Assembly: GCF_034702125.1 (NCBI RefSeq)
Contig: NC_085868.1
Location: forward strand, 35,942,253-36,006,252
DNA from: Engraulis encrasicolus
Lineage: Eukaryota > Chordata > Actinopteri > Clupeiformes > Engraulidae
Length of the DNA stretch: 64,000 bases
Reading direction: 5' to 3'
The position numbers and the translations under genes are program-made. The notes under the pieces are model-generated. The model worked only from the letters and a program-made list of their open reading frames with translations, was not told where the DNA came from and did not search any database. Below, one piece after another: positions 59,421 to 64,000 of this stretch. The stretch's first letter is position 1, and each line of letters opens with the position of its first letter.

Positions 59421-60568
59421 TCAGGGAGTTGGCTTTCTCGGGAGGCACAGGCTGAACGCTTCGTCCTCCTGCTTTCGCTGGGAGGACGCCTCCCTCATCT
59501 TCGTCAGGGCTGGGCCGAAGAGTCCCTTGGTGGGGTCGTATGGCGCGTCCATGACCTCCGCTTTCTGGGCGTCGCCTAGGCCTGATAGGTTCAGCCACAG
59601 TGCTCTCTCTCCGGCGATAGCGAGGCCCATGGTCCGGCCGCTCGCTTGGACAGCTCCCCTGGCGGTGCGGAGAAGGAGGTCGTTGACGTGAGATCTGGGC
59701 TGTCTACATCGATTTGCCGCCCCATGTCTTCGAGTACGTTGCCTTGGTAGGCTGCCAGCAAGGTCACGGCGTTTAGGGAAGACACAGAGCGGCCCGCACA
59801 CTTGTACATCCTCTGAAGGATGGATGACGTGAGGCGGTCTGCTTTGGCAGGCAGGGCAACGGTGGCGGTGGCGGGCATCGAACGCCTGTTTGGATGCAGG
59901 TGGAAAGCCAGAGACGTCTCCACTGGTGGGGGGGCGCCGAGGCCTAGGTTGGCCATGTTGTCGACCTCCAGTGTTGTGTAACCTCTGGTGGGCAACTTCG
60001 ACTGGAACGGGCTGTCCCAGTGTTTTCGGACCTCCTTAATGCAGTCAGGTACCGCAGGGAGCAGCTGCCTGGTGTGTGCAGTCTGGGGGGGGAGACGACG
60101 GCCGTCGTAAAGGTCCCTCCCCTGTCCCGGGGCGGCGGGCCACTGCACGGACAGGCTGGTAGCTGCTCTCTTGCAGACCTCGAATAAACTCACATCCGCA
60201 GGTCCAGTACGGTCGCTGGAGCTGGAGGGTCTTGAGTGGTGGAGGAGGGCATGGTCACCCTCCTCGTCGGTGTCGCCTGTCAGGTACAGGTTGTTGCCGT
60301 CGCACTCCATAGCGCCCTGGTCCTCTTCTGTTCCCTGGGAACGGGGGTGGTCGACGCTGTGCTCGTCATCAAGCGGATATGCGCTCTCCACTTCATCGGC
60401 CCAGAAAGGTCTCGGGCTGACTGCCTGTTTGGGGCCCCTGTTGTTGGCGGTAGCCACCTTCAGGCGCCGGTCCAGGACCTTCTCAGGCAAGTCTGCGCAG
60501 TGTGGGCAGACTCGGGGGTTGGACACCGCCAGCCGTGCGTGTTCCACGCCGGTGCAAAAGATGCACAT
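59421..60568 (-). pseudogene. DIRS gag-like protein
   Basis: The N-terminal Cys/His motif C-I-F-C...H...C-P-H-C-A and the acidic middle lie in the frame 60568-59591. The conserved DIRS gag end (A-L-W-L-N-L-S-G-L and P-Y-D-P-T-K-G-L-F-G) is in another frame, 59801-59421. A frameshift around 59650-59700 therefore splits it. Confidence 0.7.
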
Positions 60569-60569
60569 G

Positions 60570-61262
60570 ATGTGACGATCTCTGCCGAAGATTGTAGATC
60601 CACACCTGGCTAGTCAGGGGCTTGAAGGAGGCTGTTGGTGCAGCTCTTTCCCTTCTGGACCCTTGGTGGGGGAAGAAGTAGTTGACATATTCCTGAGAAA
60701 GTATCAGAGGAGAAAATATTAGTAGACAATTCGTGGAGAACAACTCGTTGCGAAACCTGCGTGGCTCTAGCTAACACCTGCTAGCAGCTTAGCCAACACG
60801 TGCTGCTAACTGCACTTGCTTGCTAGCACCCTTCCCGCCTAGAGGGTGAGGTCCGGCAAGCACGTAACATTAAATTTAAAAATACAACGCAAGTTATGGC
60901 GACTTACTGTATTAAACGGTTTGGTTCACCGTAAAAACTTTCCGCCGGCTGGTGAGCCGGTGGGGAGTAAGCTGAAGCAAGTTAATGCTGCATCTAGGTG
61001 GGCGGTGGGTAGCTGACCACGCTACTCTGGTCAAGTTCGTCACGACACAGAACTTTAGCAGAATTTGAAAGTACCGTAAACAGGGTGAACTGCCAACTTT
61101 CTGCGCACTTTTATGCGAAGGCACACAGTATAGCACTATCGGGCCGAATTCGCGTTCGGTGGCGGAGTCCTGGCGGTCCGTCGGCGAACGGTTAAGCGAG
61201 AACAGCCTTACCTAGTGCTGGTTTGTTCGGGAGCTCCGATCTCCTTAGTCAGGAAGAAAGCG
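60570..61262 (-). other. DIRS 5' leader
   Basis: Sequence between the right terminal repeat and gag. Only short frames were seen. Confidence 0.5.
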
Positions 61263-61426
61263 AGAATGATGGATCACAGGAGGTCGCCGGGGTATACACC
61301 CTAAGGGGCGGAGCCCGACCGCGTCGACCTGTCTGTCTTTGACAGACGTATTGTCATTGGAGCTTCCGTAGATGGTCACGCCCGAAGCGTATCCCATAGT
61401 GAAACACCGAGCGAAGTTAGAAAAAG
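61263..61426. repeat. DIRS right inverted terminal repeat
   Basis: Inverted match to 51645-51789, extended outward by GCGAAGTTAGAAAAAG, the part copied in the ICR. Confidence 0.9.
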
Positions 61427-61429
61427 AAC

Positions 61430-61894
61430 TCCTATCAGTTGTACATCATCCAATAGTTGAGTCAATAGCTCTCTTCTCCAGCTAAGGCCTACAGCCATAA
61501 CGATAGGCATGTTTTAGCACAGATTTTTTTTTTTCAGAACTATCATGTCAATGTGCTATAATGCTGCATCCAACCATTTAGCCATCATGTTGTTGTATCT
61601 ACTGTACAGCATTATTTATGAGAAGTTTTGTTGTAATAGTCAGAAAAGGAGACAAAAAGAGAAGGCCCAAGTAATGTGTGTGTGCTTGAGAATGTTGGTG
61701 TGAATACGGTGTGTGGTTTCGCAAGGGTGTGTATGTGTTATGTAGAATGATAACACTTCGTTTTATAAAGCGCCTTTCAAAAAACCCAAGGCTGGCCAGT
61801 GAAGAGGCATTTTGAATGTGGCTGGGTAGGTTGTTCCAGAGGAGTGGGGCAGCCACATGAAAGGCTTTGTCACTGGTGGCCTTGAGTCTAGTGC
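61430..61894 (-). repeat. Tandem duplicate unit 1, right part, with LINE C-terminus
   Basis: It matches 62736-63218. The minus-strand frame has A-F-H-V-A-A-P-L-L-W-N-N-L-P-S-H, the C-terminus of L2-like LINE proteins. A 3' segment with TTATAAAGCGCCTTTCAAA precedes it on the plus strand. Confidence 0.7.
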
Positions 61895-62735
61895 ATGGGC
61901 TGTTGAGAAGAATGTGTGAAGTTGTCCTTGCACACCGGCAATCTGCTTTGCACTGTATCATACTACTCCAACGCACCCCATGCAACACATCAGAAAGAAA
62001 AAAGCTGATATACCAGTATGAACTTCTATTGGGTCACATTCCATTCCATGGAACAAATCTCTTCACACTTGCATCTCAAATAATCCTGAAAATATTATTG
62101 GCATCACAGACTGGCATGTAAAGGGGTATATCCCACGCCAGTGCATTCTCTACACTCATGTGGGGAGTATGCGTGACCCAGCACATGCATCCTCTGCCCA
62201 ATCGAAATGCTTTCCAGACGTTTATTCGGAATTAAAGGAAAGTTCAATGTTAACTTGACAGAAAATAACTTAAATTCTGAACTACTTAATTCTGAATTAT
62301 TCATTCTGAATTATAAACATCAAGTAAACATGGCCATTTTGTATGCCCATTTCTACCGGTAATACTTCAAGCTACACAAATATGCCTGCACATTTTGCAG
62401 ATGAGACTGTCAGACACTCTTCACACTTTCCACCTACGTATACAGTAAACCATGGTCTAGTTTTCTTGCAAGCATGACCCACATAAACCCTTTGTTAAGA
62501 ATTGCTTTGTGGTGTACCAACTCAAGGTAAGGCTGCCTACTCTCATTCGTTTTTAGGGTCTTTGTGTTAGCCTTGATAGATCAGTCAAGAGTACGACAGG
62601 AAGGGAGATAGGGCACGGCAAATGGCACGGTAAGACTCGAACCGAGGTCCTCAAGGACATGCAAGCCCATATCTGGGGGGCTTAGCACACTGCGCCACAG
62701 TGTCCCCATTTTACCAGCAGTTTAGTGGTAACTAC
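61895..62735. repeat. Tandem duplicate unit 2, left part
   Basis: Copy of 50752-51595 including the tetraspanin-upstream-like fragment (62385-62505) and the SINE. At 62724-62739 it shows the uninterrupted target of the DIRS insertion. Confidence 0.9.
62570..62702 (-). mobile_element. tRNA-derived SINE
   Basis: Same tRNA-like A and B boxes as the copy at 51420-51562. Confidence 0.6.
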
Positions 62736-63413
62736 TATCAGTTGTGCATCATCCAATAGTTGAGTCAATAGCTCTCTTCTCCAGCTAAGGCCTACAGCCA
62801 TAATGATAGGCATGTTTTAGCACAGATTTTTGTTTTCAGAACTATCATGTCAATGTGCTATAATGCTGCATCCAACCATTTAGCCATCATGTTGTTGTAT
62901 CTACTGTACAGCATTATTTATGAGAAGTTTTGTTGTAATAGTCACAAAAAGAGACAAAAAGAGAAGGCCCAAGTAATGTGTGTGTGCTTGAGAATGTTGG
63001 TGTGAATAAGGTGTGTGGTTTCGCAAGGGTGTGTATGTGTTATGTAGAATGATAATACCTTCGTTTTATATAGCGCCTTTCAAAAAACCCAAGGTTTTAA
63101 GGTGTTGTTTAAAGATGGCCAGTGAAGAGGCATTTTGAATGTGGCTGGGTAGGTTGTTCCAGAGGAGTGGGGCAGCCACATGAAAGGCTCTGTCCCTGGT
63201 GGCCTTGAGTCTAGTGCGGGGGATGACCAGCTCACCCATGGAGGAGGACCGCAGTGATCTTGTGGGGTCATAGGAGTGGAGGAGGTCGGCAAGGTAGTGG
63301 GGTGCCAGACCATTGAGGGACTTGAAGGTGAGGAGGAGAACTTGAGAATGCCCCCTAACTGTGGTTTCCATTGCAGAAAAAAAATGCAGGCTGAGGTGAT
63401 GAACTAACCACAT
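62736..63413 (-). mobile_element. L2-like LINE 3' fragment, duplicate unit 2
   Basis: The minus-strand frame from 63413 has F-K-S-L-N-G-L-A-P-H-Y-L-A-D-L-L, then R-A-F-H-V-A-A-P-L-L-W-N-N-L-P and F-K-Q-H-L-K-T, a longer piece of the same LINE protein than in unit 1. The start is truncated. Confidence 0.65.
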
Positions 63414-63539
63414 TGCATGCTAGAGTTTGCTTCAGGGGAACTACCAATTTCTAAGTTGAAAGGGGTGTTGACCTTGAATGTAAATCGGATTGTCATTTTT
63501 TTTCACATGAAAAATATTTGTGCACCTCTTTAGAAGAAG

Positions 63540-63865
63540 TTAAATTTGTGGTGGGTATACTGTTGCCTATATTTGGGCAGCTATTGGTGCATATATACTA
63601 TACGTGCTCAAACTAGGGGCCAGGGCCCCTCGTGGGGTGCGGAGAGAAAGGAGTGATTCAGAGTCAGAGCAAATTTTGATTGTGATCTCGTCATATTGTA
63701 AAATTACAAGGCTTCCATGGTCATTCGCCATTGATTAAACATAGCTGTGCTATTCTAAATAGGCCTATTGAACAATCAATTGTATGTGGGTATACTGAAA
63801 TCCCTGACCTTTTCTGGTGGGTATACTGCGTATACCTGCGATCTACGTAGACTACACCTCTGATA
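63540..63865. repeat. GTGGGTATACTG repeat family, copy 2
   Basis: GTGGGTATACTG at about 63550, 63786 and 63820, ending GCGTATACCTGCGATCTAC, parallels 38445-38615. The rest of the window to 64000 shows no gene. Confidence 0.55.
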
Positions 63866-64000
63866 CACGCATAGTTTGTGGTCACTGACCTCCTTCATAT
63901 ATCTCACCTCCTACCACCCATCTCCATCTGCTTTAAGGGTCTTTGCTTAGCGTTTCTCTCCGGCATAACAATTCATAATGGCAATTGTGAAACAACACCT

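Larger units (their letters stand above)
51599..61426 (-). mobile_element. DIRS-type (tyrosine recombinase) retrotransposon with partial internal duplication
   Basis: Minus-strand order is gag, RT/RNase H, tyrosine recombinase, then recombinase-side sequence again. Inverted terminal repeats lie at about 51645-51789 and 61263-61413. An internal complementary region at 51824-51915 matches the complements of both outer ends. Borders carry AAC on each side (51596-51598, 61427-61429), and there is no longer target duplication. The pristine target is seen at 62724-62739. ITR plus ICR plus recombinase is diagnostic of DIRS. Nonsense codons and frameshifts make it non-autonomous. Confidence 0.92.

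Overview
The window looks like nuclear DNA of a ray-finned (teleost) fish. It has short-intron genes with GT-AG splice sites, no bacterial-style gene packing, very long CA and GA/CT microsatellites, hAT, Tc1/mariner and piggyBac relatives, L2-like LINE tails, tRNA-derived SINEs, a Ty3/Gypsy LTR element and a DIRS tyrosine-recombinase retrotransposon. The word AGGCCTAC recurs throughout; from memory this is common in clupeiform genomes, so a herring-like fish is a weak inference. Region 1 (1-26,900) is an old tandem segmental duplication carrying three intact-looking six-exon genes on the minus strand: A (613-3842, 148 aa), B (13531-15489, 147 aa) and C (21525-24238, 175 aa). A decayed fourth copy lies at 4726-5378. 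All introns are phase 0 with conserved borders, and each gene has an AATAAA 50-90 bp past its stop. The predicted proteins have four membrane segments and look like tetraspanins: an N-terminal M-A-x-V/I-N-K-C-L, a TM1 Asn, and TM2/TM3/TM4 in order. However, the large extracellular loop, with its CCG and disulphide cysteines, is reduced to about 20-30 residues. The spacers between genes are old repeats (hAT-type MITEs, foldbacks, LINE and SINE scraps), and several insertions can be dated because the sister duplicate keeps the empty site. Region 2 (about 26,900-42,140) is a nest. A Ty3/Gypsy element (27296-34452, minus strand, matching 978-bp LTRs, gag and pol joined by a TTTAAAC slippery site next to the gag stop) sits inside one end of a candidate large inverted-repeat element (about 27,128-42,045). 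That element may itself lie inside an older hAT-like element. Its body is non-coding tandem and dispersed repeats, GA/CT arrays and a shorter related solo LTR. Region 3 (42,100-50,600) has an L2-like LINE fragment, a hAT-type MITE and a broken piggyBac transposase gene. The piggyBac gene is split by a 3.4-kb foldback element with about 740-bp arms and an ATA target duplication. The left arm in turn carries a TA-flanked Tc1/mariner element made of a large palindrome. The foldback centre is a G-rich minisatellite. Region 4 (50,750-63,410) is a tandem duplication of about 1.3 kb (LINE tail plus SINE plus a tetraspanin-upstream-like fragment). The first unit is interrupted by a 9.8-kb DIRS element (minus strand) with gag, RT/RNase H and tyrosine recombinase remnants, inverted terminal repeats and an internal complementary region. 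The 3' half of the DIRS element, including a MITE inserted in it, is tandemly duplicated. Several stop codons and frameshifts make the DIRS copy defective. Apart from the three tetraspanin-like genes I see no convincing host gene, and I see no RNA genes beyond tRNA-derived SINEs.
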